A stretch of DNA of 64,000 bases, from NCBI RefSeq assembly GCF_004217555.1, contig NZ_SHKW01000001.1, forward strand, positions 5,022,001 through 5,086,000. The letters run 5' to 3'. This DNA is from Edaphobacter modestus. Its GTDB lineage: Bacteria; Acidobacteriota; Terriglobia; Terriglobales; Acidobacteriaceae. The translations under genes were made by a program, and so were the position numbers. Position 1 is the first letter of the stretch; each line of letters starts with the position of its first letter. Shown here one piece after another: positions 45,093-53,894 of this stretch. The notes beneath the pieces were generated by a model, which saw only the letters and a program-made list of their open reading frames with translations, had not been told where the DNA came from and did not search any database.

Positions 45093-46007
45093 ATGTCCAA
45101 AATGAATCCGTCTGAGCTGGCCAAGAAGATCGGTGAGGGTCTTCTTTCTTTTCCCGTCACGCATTTCAACAAAGATCTCGCCTTCGATGAAAGACCTTAT
45201 CGCGAGCACATCTCCTGGCTTCTGGAGCACAACCCGGCCGGATTGTTTGCGGCCGGCGGCACTGGAGAGTTCTTTTCGCTCTCTCCAGGTGAGTTTTCAG
45301 CGGTGGTAAAGGCTGCGGTGGATGAGACCGCCGGACGGGTTCCGGTGCTTGCAGGATGCGGCTACGGAACGGCGATGGCGAAGGAGTTTGCGAAGGCTGC
45401 GGAGGATGCCGGAGCAGACGGCATCCTGCTTCTTCCGCCATATCTGTTGAACTCGGAAGCGGCTGGCCTGGCCGCTCATGCCGAGGCGGTTTGCGCTTCT
45501 ACAAAGCTCGGTGTCATCTTCTATAACCGCGATAACGCGATCATGGATGATGTGACGCTGGCGAAGCTCTGCGAACGGTGTCCGAACCTGATTGGTTTTA
45601 AGGACGGTTACGGCGATATTGAACTGATGACACGAATCTATGCGCGGCTGGGTGACCGGTTGATCTATATCGGCGGCCTGCCGACGGCAGAGACATTTGC
45701 GCTGCCGTATCTCGAGATGGGGGTAACTACCTACTCGTCTGCTATCTTCAATTTCCTTCCAGGCTTTGCGCAGGAGTTCTATGCGGCGGTTCGAAAGCGG
45801 GATCGGGAGAAGGTTTATGCCGGGCTGCGTGACTTCGTTCTGCCGTACATAGGAATTCGGAACCGCCGTAAAGGTTATGCGGTGTCTATCGTGAAGGCCG
45901 GTATGAATGCAATTGGCCGAGCTGCCGGGCCGGTACGTACTCCTCTCGTTGAGCTGACCCAGGCAGAGCTTGAGGAACTGACAAAACTGATCGGGAATCG
46001 CAACTAA
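45093..46007 (+). CDS. kdgD: 5-dehydro-4-deoxyglucarate dehydratase
   Basis: 304 residues from ATG 45093, chosen for its AAGG six bases upstream over the ATG at 45102 and a GTG at 45087. A DapA-superfamily aldolase/dehydratase that makes 2-oxoglutarate semialdehyde. The Schiff-base lysine is in LIGFKDGYGD (near residue 170), the catalytic tyrosine in VIFYNRDN (near 145), and the substrate-binding GGTGEFFSLS near residue 55. It is the shared step after GudD and GarD. The stop overlaps the MFS start (TAATG). Confidence 0.92.
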   Translation: MSKMNPSELAKKIGEGLLSFPVTHFNKDLAFDERPYREHISWLLEHNPAGLFAAGGTGEFFSLSPGEFSAVVKAAVDETAGRVPVLAGCGYGTAMAKEFAKAAEDAGADGILLLPPYLLNSEAAGLAAHAEAVCASTKLGVIFYNRDNAIMDDVTLAKLCERCPNLIGFKDGYGDIELMTRIYARLGDRLIYIGGLPTAETFALPYLEMGVTTYSSAIFNFLPGFAQEFYAAVRKRDREKVYAGLRDFVLPYIGIRNRRKGYAVSIVKAGMNAIGRAAGPVRTPLVELTQAELEELTKLIGNRN

Positions 46008-47374
46008 TGGCAAACGCCCCGGGCATATCGACCGCACCGGAGCAGAGACCGACACGCATCCGCTACCAGATCGTGTTGATGCTATTCGTCGCGAGCTGCT
46101 TCAGCTATGGCGACCGTGTGATGCTGTCAATCGCTGGCATCAGCTTCTCCAAAGACCTGCACATGGATGCGCTGAAGCTGGGGTATCTCTTCTCCGGCTT
46201 TAGCTGGGCGTATGTCGTAGGGCAGTTGCCAGCCGGCGGTTTGCTCGATCGGTTTGGATCGAAGCGCGTGTACGGAATCAGTATCATTGGCTGGTCAGCC
46301 TGTGCCTTTCTTGCGGGCTTCGCCGGCTACCTGCCAGCCACAGCTGCTTTCGTTGCGATCTTTGGCCTGCGCCTGATATCCGGACTTGTGCAGTCGCCGG
46401 TATTTCCTGGGAATGGTCGTATCGTAGCGAGCTGGTTTCCAACTGCGGAGCGCGGACGCGCATCGGCGATCTTCAATGCGTCGCAGTATTTCTCGCTGGT
46501 CTTGTTTGCTCCCATCCTGGGATGGATTACGAACTTCTGGGGCTGGAAGCAGTGCTTCTGGTTTGTGGGGACGGCAGGTATCCTGCTCAGCCTTGTCTGG
46601 TACAAGGTCGTCTATGGTGTGAAGGCGCATCCGCGAATCAATCAACGCGAGATCGATTACATCGAACAGGGCGGCGGACTGGTCAACATCGATCCGAGCA
46701 ACGGTTCAACACAGAAAGCGCCAAGGTTGACGTGGGCGGCGATCAGGATGCTGTTGAGCAATCGAATGCTGGTAGGCATCTACATTGGCCAATACTGTAT
46801 TACGACGCTGACGTGGTTTTTTCTTACATGGTTTCCGGTTTATCTGAGCCAGGCGCGCCACATGTCCATCACGAAGGTTGGAATCATGGCGGCCCTCCCT
46901 GCACTTTGCGGATTCGCAGGCGGCATTCTGGGGGGCGTGGTATCGGACAAGCTGCTACAGGCAGGTCATTCGCTGTCGTTCGCGCGCAAGACGCCTATCG
47001 TTGCGGGCATGCTGCTCTCCGTTACGATGATTGGTTGCAATTATGCCAACGCTCAATGGGTGGTGATGGTGTTGATGTCCCTGGCGTTCTTCGGCAAAGG
47101 CTTTGGAGCGCTGGGATGGACGGTGATTGCGGATACCTCTCCAAAGCCCCTGATCGGTGTGAACGGTGGTCTCTTCAACCTGATCGGCAATCTGGCGGGA
47201 ATCACCACGCCCATCATCATTGGATATATCGTCAAACGAACGGGCTCGTTCCACGATGCGTTGATCTTTGTGGTCGCGACGGCGCTGATGGCTATCGTTG
47301 CCTATCTGCCGATCGTAGGGGAGATCAAGCGCGTCGATCTGAAGCTGCCCGAACCTGAGAGCGCAAAGGCATGA
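46007..47374 (+). CDS. Aldarate MFS transporter (GudP-like)
   Basis: 455 residues, 12 membrane segments, anion:cation symporter family. The signature opening (RYQIVLMLFVASCFSYGDRVMLSIAGISFSKD) and the 2-3 loop GLLDRFGSKRVYG match glucarate/galactarate transporters such as GudP and GarP. It overlaps kdgD (TAATG) and gudD (ATGA) on either side, so kdgD, the transporter and gudD are one operon importing and degrading aldarates. Glucarate versus galactarate preference cannot be told. Confidence 0.9.
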   Translation: MANAPGISTAPEQRPTRIRYQIVLMLFVASCFSYGDRVMLSIAGISFSKDLHMDALKLGYLFSGFSWAYVVGQLPAGGLLDRFGSKRVYGISIIGWSACAFLAGFAGYLPATAAFVAIFGLRLISGLVQSPVFPGNGRIVASWFPTAERGRASAIFNASQYFSLVLFAPILGWITNFWGWKQCFWFVGTAGILLSLVWYKVVYGVKAHPRINQREIDYIEQGGGLVNIDPSNGSTQKAPRLTWAAIRMLLSNRMLVGIYIGQYCITTLTWFFLTWFPVYLSQARHMSITKVGIMAALPALCGFAGGILGGVVSDKLLQAGHSLSFARKTPIVAGMLLSVTMIGCNYANAQWVVMVLMSLAFFGKGFGALGWTVIADTSPKPLIGVNGGLFNLIGNLAGITTPIIIGYIVKRTGSFHDALIFVVATALMAIVAYLPIVGEIKRVDLKLPEPESAKA

Positions 47375-48711
47375 AGGAAGTGACTGGACGAGAATCTCCT
47401 CGGTTAAAAAACATGCGGGTGATCCCGGTGGCGGGACGGGATTCGATGCTGCTGAATCTCAGCGGTGCACACGCCCCCTACTTTACCCGCAACCTGGTGG
47501 TCATCACAGATGACACTGGCTCAGTGGGCGTAGGTGAGGTTCCCGGTGGGGAAAAGATTCGGCAGGTGCTCGAGGAGAGCCGCTCCCTGGTAGAAGGCAA
47601 AAGTCTCGCTTTCTATAAGCGCATCCTGAATACCGTACGAGAGCGCTTTGCGGACCGCGACGTTGGTGGGCGAGGTTTGCAGACCTTCGACCTGAGAATC
47701 ACAATTCACGCAGTGACGGCAATCGAATCGGCACTGCTTGACCTGCTGGGAAAATTCCTCGGAGTTCCCGTCGCCGAACTTCTGGGAGAAGGGCAGCAGC
47801 GCAGCAAAGTCGACGTCCTCGGATACCTGTTCTACATAGGAGATCGGAGGAAGACCGATCTACCTTACGAGAGTGACGATATAAACGAGGATGCCTGGCT
47901 GCGGCTCAGGCATGAGGAGGCCCTGACGACAGAGGCCGTTCTGCGGCTGGCCGAAGCCGCGAAGCTGCGATATGGATTTCGCGACTTCAAGCTAAAAGGT
48001 GGCGTGCTGACGGGAGAACAGGAGATGGAAACTGTCACGGCGCTGGCTGAACGTTTTCCAGAGGCACGCATCACACTCGACCCGAATGGGGCATGGTCGC
48101 TGGATGAGGCCGTAAGGATTTGCAGCGGAAGACGCAATGTACTCGCGTATGCCGAAGACCCTTGCGGCGCTGAGAGGGGATACTCTGGCAGGGAGATTAT
48201 GGCGGAGTTTCGTCGCGCGACAGGGCTGCCGACGGCGACGAACATGATTGCGACCGACTGGCGCCAGTTGAGGTATACAGCGGAGCTACATGCTGTGGAT
48301 ATTCCGCTCGCCGATCCTCATTTCTGGACGATGCAGGGCTCGGTTCAGGTGGCGCAATTCTGCCGCGAGTGGGGGCTTACGTGGGGATCGCACTCGAACA
48401 ATCATTTTGACGTCTCACTTGCCATGTTTACGCATGTCGCTGCCGCAGCCCCGGGAAGAGTGACAGCAATCGATACGCACTGGATTTGGCAGGACGGGCA
48501 ACGCCTTACGGTGGATCCCTTGAAGATTGAGGATGGAAAGTTATCTGTTCCGGAGAGGCCTGGACTTGGAATCGATCTGGATATGGAGGCGGTCGAGGCG
48601 GCACACCGCCTGTATCTCAACGTTGGCCTCGGAGCGCGAGACGACGCTGCTGCCATGCAGTTCTTGAGACCGAACTGGAAGTTCGACCCGAAACGCCCCT
48701 GCCTCTGCTGA
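47371..48711 (+). CDS. gudD: Glucarate dehydratase
   Basis: 446 residues, enolase superfamily. The product is 5-dehydro-4-deoxyglucarate. Visible catalytic groups are the KxK pair in FKLKGG (near residue 208), metal ligands in LDPNGAW, YAEDPCG and TNMIATDW, and the catalytic His in GSHSNNHFDVSLA (near 339). The ATG overlaps the MFS stop. The gene meets garD tail to tail with an eight-base gap, so both aldarate dehydratases flank a single point but are transcribed in opposite directions. Confidence 0.95.
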   Translation: MKEVTGRESPRLKNMRVIPVAGRDSMLLNLSGAHAPYFTRNLVVITDDTGSVGVGEVPGGEKIRQVLEESRSLVEGKSLAFYKRILNTVRERFADRDVGGRGLQTFDLRITIHAVTAIESALLDLLGKFLGVPVAELLGEGQQRSKVDVLGYLFYIGDRRKTDLPYESDDINEDAWLRLRHEEALTTEAVLRLAEAAKLRYGFRDFKLKGGVLTGEQEMETVTALAERFPEARITLDPNGAWSLDEAVRICSGRRNVLAYAEDPCGAERGYSGREIMAEFRRATGLPTATNMIATDWRQLRYTAELHAVDIPLADPHFWTMQGSVQVAQFCREWGLTWGSHSNNHFDVSLAMFTHVAAAAPGRVTAIDTHWIWQDGQRLTVDPLKIEDGKLSVPERPGLGIDLDMEAVEAAHRLYLNVGLGARDDAAAMQFLRPNWKFDPKRPCLC

Positions 48712-48719
48712 GTGGACGT

Positions 48720-50267
48720 CTATGTGATTGGTGCAGGATTGAAGAGCGCAAACTCATTGTGAAGTCCCCAATGATCCGCACAGGTCTGTTTGCGACCGCT
48801 CGCCACATCGAGAATGAGATGAAAGATCTGCTCTCCGACCTCTTGAATGCTGGCCTTTCCAGTGGCGATGGTTCCTGCATCGATATCGATCAGATCGGAC
48901 CAGCGTTCGGCGAGGGCTGTTCTTGAGGCGACCTTAATTACCGGTGCCATCGCCAATCCATAGGGCGTTCCACGTCCGGTGGTGAAGACGTGCATATTCA
49001 TCGATGCGGCGAGCTGGAGCGTTCCGCAGACGAAGTCGCTTGCGGGCGTGGCGGCAAAGACGAGCCCTTTCGTGGTGACGCGCTCACCTGGCCCGAAGAC
49101 GCCGCTGATGGGGCTTGTCCCCGATTTGACGATGGATCCGAGCGCCTTCTCCACGATATTCGTGAGACCTCCACTCTTGTTGCCGGGAGTCGGGTTGGCG
49201 CTTCGATCGACGGCACCGCGCTGCAGATACCTGTCATACCACTCCATCTCGCGGACGAGGCCCTCTGCGACTTCGGGAGTGGCAGCGCGAGCGACGAGCA
49301 GGTCGATCGCATCGCGAACTTCAGTGACCTCGGAGAACATTACGATGGCCCCAGCTCGAACCAACAGATCTGCCGCGTATCCGACGGCTGGGTTTGCTGT
49401 AACCCCTGAAAAGGCATCGCTGCCGCCGCATTGAAGACCCACGACAAGATCAGATGCCGGACGAGTGACACGGCGACGCTGGTTGAGATGCACCAGACGA
49501 TCTTCGGCCATCTTCATAATCGCCTGGACCATATCGCCGAAGCTGTGGTGCTCCTCATCCTGCAGTCGAACTATGTAGGGTTGCGACGTCAGGACTGGCA
49601 AGGTACTGCTGGGGAGCATGCGGGCGGGTTGCAGCTTCTCGCAACCGAGACTGACGACCATCGGAGCCCCGCCAAGGTTAGGGTTCAGGCTAAGGTTGCG
49701 CAGAGTACGGATTGGTATCTCCGCACCCGGTGCATCGATGGCTACGCCACACCCATAGAGATGGGTAATGGCGATGACATCATCGACGTGGGGATATCTT
49801 GGCAGCAACTCTGCCTTGACCTTTTTTACGGCATATTCGACGGTGGCCGAGACGCATTGGACGGTGGTGCTGATGCCGAGAATATTCTTTGTCCCGACGG
49901 TGCCGTCGTCGTTGACGTAGCCTTCAAAGGTGAATCCTTCGAGCGGATCGATACAGTGCTGGTGAGCCGCGGGAGGTGGAAGTTGGTCGAGCTCTGGTGG
50001 TTGCGGAAGCGTGAGGATTTCTTCATGCACCCAGCTTCCCGCGGGAATCTCTTTTAGGGCGTGACCAATGATTACGCCGTACCGGACCACGGCGGCGCCT
50101 TCGGAAATCGCTGTGAGCGCAACCTTATGTGCTTCCGGCACCGCGTCCTTCAGGATCAAGCCCGAATCAAATACCGTTCCGGCAGGCAGACCGCCTTCGT
50201 TGACGACGATGGCGACGTTGTCTGAGGGGTGAACCTGGATGTAGAGCGCCTGGGTGGTGTCTCGCAT
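48720..50267 (-). CDS. garD: Galactarate dehydratase
   Basis: 515 residues. It is closely similar, by recall, to E. coli GarD in the SAF domain (NVAIVVNEGGLPAGT), GTKNILGI, ITHLYGCGVAIDAPGAEIPIRT, VVGLQCGGSDAFSGVTANPAVGYA, NPTPGNKSGGLTNIVEKALGSI and GLHNEFALFNPAPIT. It dehydrates galactarate to 5-dehydro-4-deoxyglucarate. I choose the ATG at 50267; the 14-residue upstream extension (to 50309) runs into the neighbour's stop region and lacks conserved sequence. The amidohydrolase gene precedes it by 31 bases on the same strand. It belongs functionally with kdgD and gudD. Confidence 0.93.
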   Translation of the reverse strand: MRDTTQALYIQVHPSDNVAIVVNEGGLPAGTVFDSGLILKDAVPEAHKVALTAISEGAAVVRYGVIIGHALKEIPAGSWVHEEILTLPQPPELDQLPPPAAHQHCIDPLEGFTFEGYVNDDGTVGTKNILGISTTVQCVSATVEYAVKKVKAELLPRYPHVDDVIAITHLYGCGVAIDAPGAEIPIRTLRNLSLNPNLGGAPMVVSLGCEKLQPARMLPSSTLPVLTSQPYIVRLQDEEHHSFGDMVQAIMKMAEDRLVHLNQRRRVTRPASDLVVGLQCGGSDAFSGVTANPAVGYAADLLVRAGAIVMFSEVTEVRDAIDLLVARAATPEVAEGLVREMEWYDRYLQRGAVDRSANPTPGNKSGGLTNIVEKALGSIVKSGTSPISGVFGPGERVTTKGLVFAATPASDFVCGTLQLAASMNMHVFTTGRGTPYGLAMAPVIKVASRTALAERWSDLIDIDAGTIATGKASIQEVGEQIFHLILDVASGRKQTCADHWGLHNEFALFNPAPIT

Positions 50268-50298
50268 TGGGAGTCTACCTTGTCTCTTTTTGACTGGT

Positions 50299-51189
50299 TT
50301 AAAGGCCAAACGGCCATACTCGCTGCACGGTTCTATGTAAGATCTCTTCGCGTTCTGGATTCGATAGAAATCCTAAATGGTCACGGTAGAGCGCGACTCT
50401 TTGGTCATAGGAGAGTCGCTCACGAAGGATAGGCCAATCGGTTCCCCACATCAGGCGGTTTGCGCCGAAGGCATCCCGCAACCTTAGAAGCTGATCTGTA
50501 AGGTCAGGGTAGGGAAAGGGCTTTTGAGAGAGAGACCACATGTGAGAGATCTTCACGTAAACGCGGGGGTAACGTGCCATGGCCAGTAAAAGCTGCAATT
50601 GCTGGAGGTCGCCTGCGGGAACATCCGCCATGTGATCGATCACCACAGTTAGATCCGGGTTTTTCTCGATCCAGGGCGCGACGTCGGGCAGCCTGGATGC
50701 CGGCAGCAGGAGTGTCATCGGGATCCTAAGCTGGGCACATCTCCGCCACAGCGGAGCCATCAGAGGTCCGCGAATCCAGTCGCCCTTTACCGTGGCATCA
50801 GGACTGAGCCTGACGCCATGGCACCCGCTCGCGGTAAGCGTACTCAAGTGATCGGGCGCAGCCGGGTCTTCAGGGTTAACGCGGCACACTCCATGAAATT
50901 TGCCTGGATGGCGGTGGAGCACGTCGAGTAGATAGCGGTTGTCCCAGCGGTAATGACTCACCTGGATCAGCACGGTACGAGCTACGCCGTGAGAATCCAT
51001 CAGCTTCAGCAGGTCCTCTGCTGTGATGTCGAAATCGGGCGGCGTTGCTCCCTCGGCGAATGGAAACTCTGGAGTATGTTTCCAGACGTGGACGTGCGAA
51101 TCGATCATGACAGTCCGACGGCTGGGACTGAACCCGGGTCCGACGAGCGCGTATTTGAGCGAGCCACTAAGAAAAGAACGACGGTCCAT
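50299..51189 (-). CDS. Tat-type amidohydrolase, possible aldarolactone hydrolase/isomerase
   Basis: 296 residues, Amidohydrolase_2 superfamily. The ATG at 51189 has GAGG eight bases upstream and begins a Tat-like DRRSFLSGS signal. The metal-binding IDSHVHVW pair is near residue 31, VVIDHMADV near 199, and MWGTDWP with the catalytic Asp near 262. Members of this superfamily hydrolyse or isomerise sugar-acid lactones; D-galactarolactone isomerase of Agrobacterium is one. Being 31 bases upstream of garD suggests opening of a galactaro- or glucarolactone, but a Tat signal would put it outside the cytoplasm, which does not fit simply. The assignment is tentative. Confidence 0.75.
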   Translation of the reverse strand: MDRRSFLSGSLKYALVGPGFSPSRRTVMIDSHVHVWKHTPEFPFAEGATPPDFDITAEDLLKLMDSHGVARTVLIQVSHYRWDNRYLLDVLHRHPGKFHGVCRVNPEDPAAPDHLSTLTASGCHGVRLSPDATVKGDWIRGPLMAPLWRRCAQLRIPMTLLLPASRLPDVAPWIEKNPDLTVVIDHMADVPAGDLQQLQLLLAMARYPRVYVKISHMWSLSQKPFPYPDLTDQLLRLRDAFGANRLMWGTDWPILRERLSYDQRVALYRDHLGFLSNPEREEILHRTVQRVWPFGL

Positions 51190-51354
51190 TCCATCAGCCT
51201 CAAAGAGGGAGCTTTCACCCATAGTAGAACCCATATCTTCCAGGCAGATTTCCGAGTGCAGGAGATTCCGATTTTCACCCTTGTCATTTAAGATGAAGCG
51301 TCCCCCGTCAACACGCGGGCGCGGGCATAGACCGGAAGCACGAGGACGGGATCG

Positions 51355-52266
51355 TTGGCGTTTTATTTGGCAGTAGATCTGGGCGGAACCAAGACTGAGT
51401 ATGTATTAGCCGATGAGACACGCGAGCTTGCGCGCGTTCGCGGAGGCACAATCAAGCGGATGCGTACCGACGCGACCACAGCCGAGGAGAACTTCACCCA
51501 GGCGATTCGTGAGCTCGAGCAGATGTCAGGGGTTTCGGTTCGCGACATTACTCGAAGCTGCGTAGGTGCAGCTGGAGTGACCGTGGCTCTGGTTACCGAT
51601 TGGATTCGTAAGATCTTTGCCGAACGTATCGGAGGGTCGCTGATCCTGGTGGGGGATGTGGAAATTGCCCTTGACGGTGCCTTCTTCGGCGGGCCGGGAG
51701 TTCTGGTGATGTCTGGAACCGGCTCGAATGTCGCCGGACGTACAGCAGCAGGAAAGCTGACGACAGCGGGCGGATGGGGTCCGGCTCTCTCGGACCAGGG
51801 ATCGGGTTCACGAATCGGACAGCAGGCGCTGCGTGATACTACTCTGGCAGTCGATGAGGAGCGCGAGACAACGCTTCTACCCGCAATCCTGAAGTTATGG
51901 AATCTGAGGGATTTCGATGAGCTGGTGGCCTACGCCAATCAGGTTCCCGCTCCGGATTTTACAAAGCTGGCTCCTGAAGTGGTTTCCTGCGCTGCCGCAG
52001 GCGATGCTGTGGCACAGGGGGTGCTTCGTCGGGAGGCCGAGGAGCTGGCACACCTGGCGCGATTGGTGATCGACAGGCTTCGACGCGTCGATACTCGGTC
52101 AGACTGGCTGCCTGACCTGGCCTTTACGGGCAGCATCCTAGAGCATGTGGCCCCAATACGGGAGGGAATCGTGGAGAGTCTGCGCCGCGAACTTCCCGCG
52201 CTGAAGGTCGTTCCGGGCATGGTCGATCCGACCCTTGGCGCCCTGTGGCGGGCGCGCCACGGGTAG
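51355..52266 (+). CDS. BadF/BcrA-type N-acetylglucosamine kinase-like ATPase
   Basis: 303 residues, sugar-kinase/hsp70/actin fold. The phosphate-binding loop DLGGTKTEYVLADE begins near residue 8; GAAGVT, VLVMSGTGSNVAGR and GWGPALSDQGSGSRIGQQAL are typical of the BadF/BcrA/N-acetylglucosamine kinase family. The likely role is phosphorylation of a sugar or amino sugar in the cytoplasm. The start is TTG at 51355 with a GAGG-GGGA stretch before it; no ATG is available at the right place. Its stop touches that of GH125 with no gap. Together with GH125 and GH92, it may phosphorylate released sugars. Confidence 0.82.
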   Translation: MAFYLAVDLGGTKTEYVLADETRELARVRGGTIKRMRTDATTAEENFTQAIRELEQMSGVSVRDITRSCVGAAGVTVALVTDWIRKIFAERIGGSLILVGDVEIALDGAFFGGPGVLVMSGTGSNVAGRTAAGKLTTAGGWGPALSDQGSGSRIGQQALRDTTLAVDEERETTLLPAILKLWNLRDFDELVAYANQVPAPDFTKLAPEVVSCAAAGDAVAQGVLRREAEELAHLARLVIDRLRRVDTRSDWLPDLAFTGSILEHVAPIREGIVESLRRELPALKVVPGMVDPTLGALWRARHG

Positions 52267-53751
52267 TCAGGGATGGAGAATCTCCGGACGTGTGCCTGCG
52301 AGGGTGCCCAGCAGCTCGCCGAACAGCGTATTTGCCCAGGCGAACCAGGCGCGGGTGAAACGCTTTGCGTCGTCCTTGAAGTAGCTCTCGTGCATGAAGC
52401 CGAATCCGGCGGCGGCATTTTTGAGCATTGCCAGAGAGCGGCGGATTTCGTCCTCGCGTGTGCTGGTCAGGGCAAAGATGATCTGCGACATCGGCCAAAT
52501 CATGTTGCGGCCAACGTGCGGTCCTCCGATGCCTTCGCCGGCGCTGCCCCGGAAGAACCATGGGTTACGCTCGCTCCAGCTGAAGGCCCGGGTCCGCGCA
52601 TAGAGGGCAGCATCGGGAGAGCTGCCGAGATAGGGAAGACCGAGCAGGCTGGGAACATTCGCGTCGTCCATCATTAACCGACTGCCGAAGCCGTCGATCT
52701 CGTAGGCCCAGATGGTTCCATCGGGTGTGGAGACAATCGCGTGTTCGCGCAGTGCGCGTTCCACTTCTTCGGCAAGCGAGCTGGCGTTGTTTGCAAGCGT
52801 ATCGTCGTGAAGGATGGAGCGCGCCATCTCTGCAAGCTGTCGCATCGACGTAACGGCGAACAGATTTGAGGGGACCAGAAAGGGAAAGACGCACGCATCA
52901 TCGGAAGGCCGGAAGCCGGAGGCGATGAGACCTATGGGGCGGACCGGGTTGCCCACGCCGGCAGCAGGCAGTGTCTCGGTTGACGCGGTGGATTCGCGCT
53001 GAAAGCGATAGGGGCCATCGCCCTGTTTGCGCTGTTGGATGCGGAATGTATCCACGATGAGCCGCATAGCGTCGTGCCAGCGACCATCAAAGGGGCCAAC
53101 ATCCCCGGTCTGTTGCCAATAGCCATGGGAGAGACGTATGGGGTAGCAAAGGGAATCGACCTCCCATTTGCGCTCGCCGACACCTTGACGGAGCTCTGTC
53201 TTATCCTTCAAACTCCAGGGCAACGCCGGCGCATTCAGGTCTGCCATGAAAGCGTTGGCGTAAGGGTCGATAAGGATACAGCGCGCCTGGCGGCGGATGA
53301 CGCCTTCGAGAAGATTGCGCAGCCGACGGTCTTCCTTGGCCAGTGGAAGGTAGGGCCATACCTGAGCGGAAGAGTCGCGCAGCCACATCGCGGCAATATC
53401 TCCTGTCAGCACCGCAGTATCGGGCTTGCCCTCGAACATGCCGGGCTCGACGGTCGTGTCGAGCGTGTTTGGAAAGCAGGAGACGAAGAGAGAGGCAAGT
53501 ACGGGATCGGCGATGCGGGTGCTGCGCTCCTTCAAGAATGCTTCGACGGCATCGCTGTGAAACTTGCGCTCCGATGGTTTAGGTCGACCCTGGGACATAT
53601 CCCACGGAGCTTTGACCGGCGGAACCTCGACGGAAGACTGGGGTTCCCCGCCGGGAACCTGAGAGCTGGGGTAGATCGAAGGAGCGAGAGCGGTGGCTGC
53701 CGCGGAGCGGAGAAAACTGCGTCTGGTGGTGATCGGACCTGAAATCTTCAT
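52267..53751 (-). CDS. GH125 exo-alpha-1,6-mannosidase
   Basis: 494 residues. A Tat-like signal (TTRRSFLRSAAATALAPS) predicts export. The metal-independent alpha-mannosidase fold (alpha/alpha toroid) is indicated by GDIAAMWLRDSSAQVWPYLPL (near residue 140), KWEVDSLCYPIRLSHGYWQQTG and IWAYEIDGFGSRLMMDDANVPSLLGLPY. GH125 enzymes remove non-reducing alpha-1,6-linked mannose from N-glycans and similar chains. It diverges from GH92, with a CTTACGTAAG palindrome between their starts, and is convergent with the kinase. Confidence 0.9.
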   Translation of the reverse strand: MKISGPITTRRSFLRSAAATALAPSIYPSSQVPGGEPQSSVEVPPVKAPWDMSQGRPKPSERKFHSDAVEAFLKERSTRIADPVLASLFVSCFPNTLDTTVEPGMFEGKPDTAVLTGDIAAMWLRDSSAQVWPYLPLAKEDRRLRNLLEGVIRRQARCILIDPYANAFMADLNAPALPWSLKDKTELRQGVGERKWEVDSLCYPIRLSHGYWQQTGDVGPFDGRWHDAMRLIVDTFRIQQRKQGDGPYRFQRESTASTETLPAAGVGNPVRPIGLIASGFRPSDDACVFPFLVPSNLFAVTSMRQLAEMARSILHDDTLANNASSLAEEVERALREHAIVSTPDGTIWAYEIDGFGSRLMMDDANVPSLLGLPYLGSSPDAALYARTRAFSWSERNPWFFRGSAGEGIGGPHVGRNMIWPMSQIIFALTSTREDEIRRSLAMLKNAAAGFGFMHESYFKDDAKRFTRAWFAWANTLFGELLGTLAGTRPEILHP

Positions 53752-53797
53752 TGGTTTCGCTTCGAGTTATTTTGTCATAGTTGCCGGTACTATATCC

Positions 53798-53807
53798 CTT
53801 ACGTAAG
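53798..53807. promoter_or_regulatory. CTTACGTAAG palindrome between GH125 and GH92
   Basis: A perfect ten-base palindrome in the 143-base divergent promoter region of the two mannosidase genes. It could be an operator for coordinated control. Palindromes of this length occur by chance, so confidence is low without further copies. Confidence 0.35.
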
Positions 53808-53894
53808 AATGGTGATGATGTAGATCGTCAACCCTTAGATCTGTAGCGTGTGTTGCAACAGCTATTCCCCAAATCTCTGCCAATCGGAGAATGC

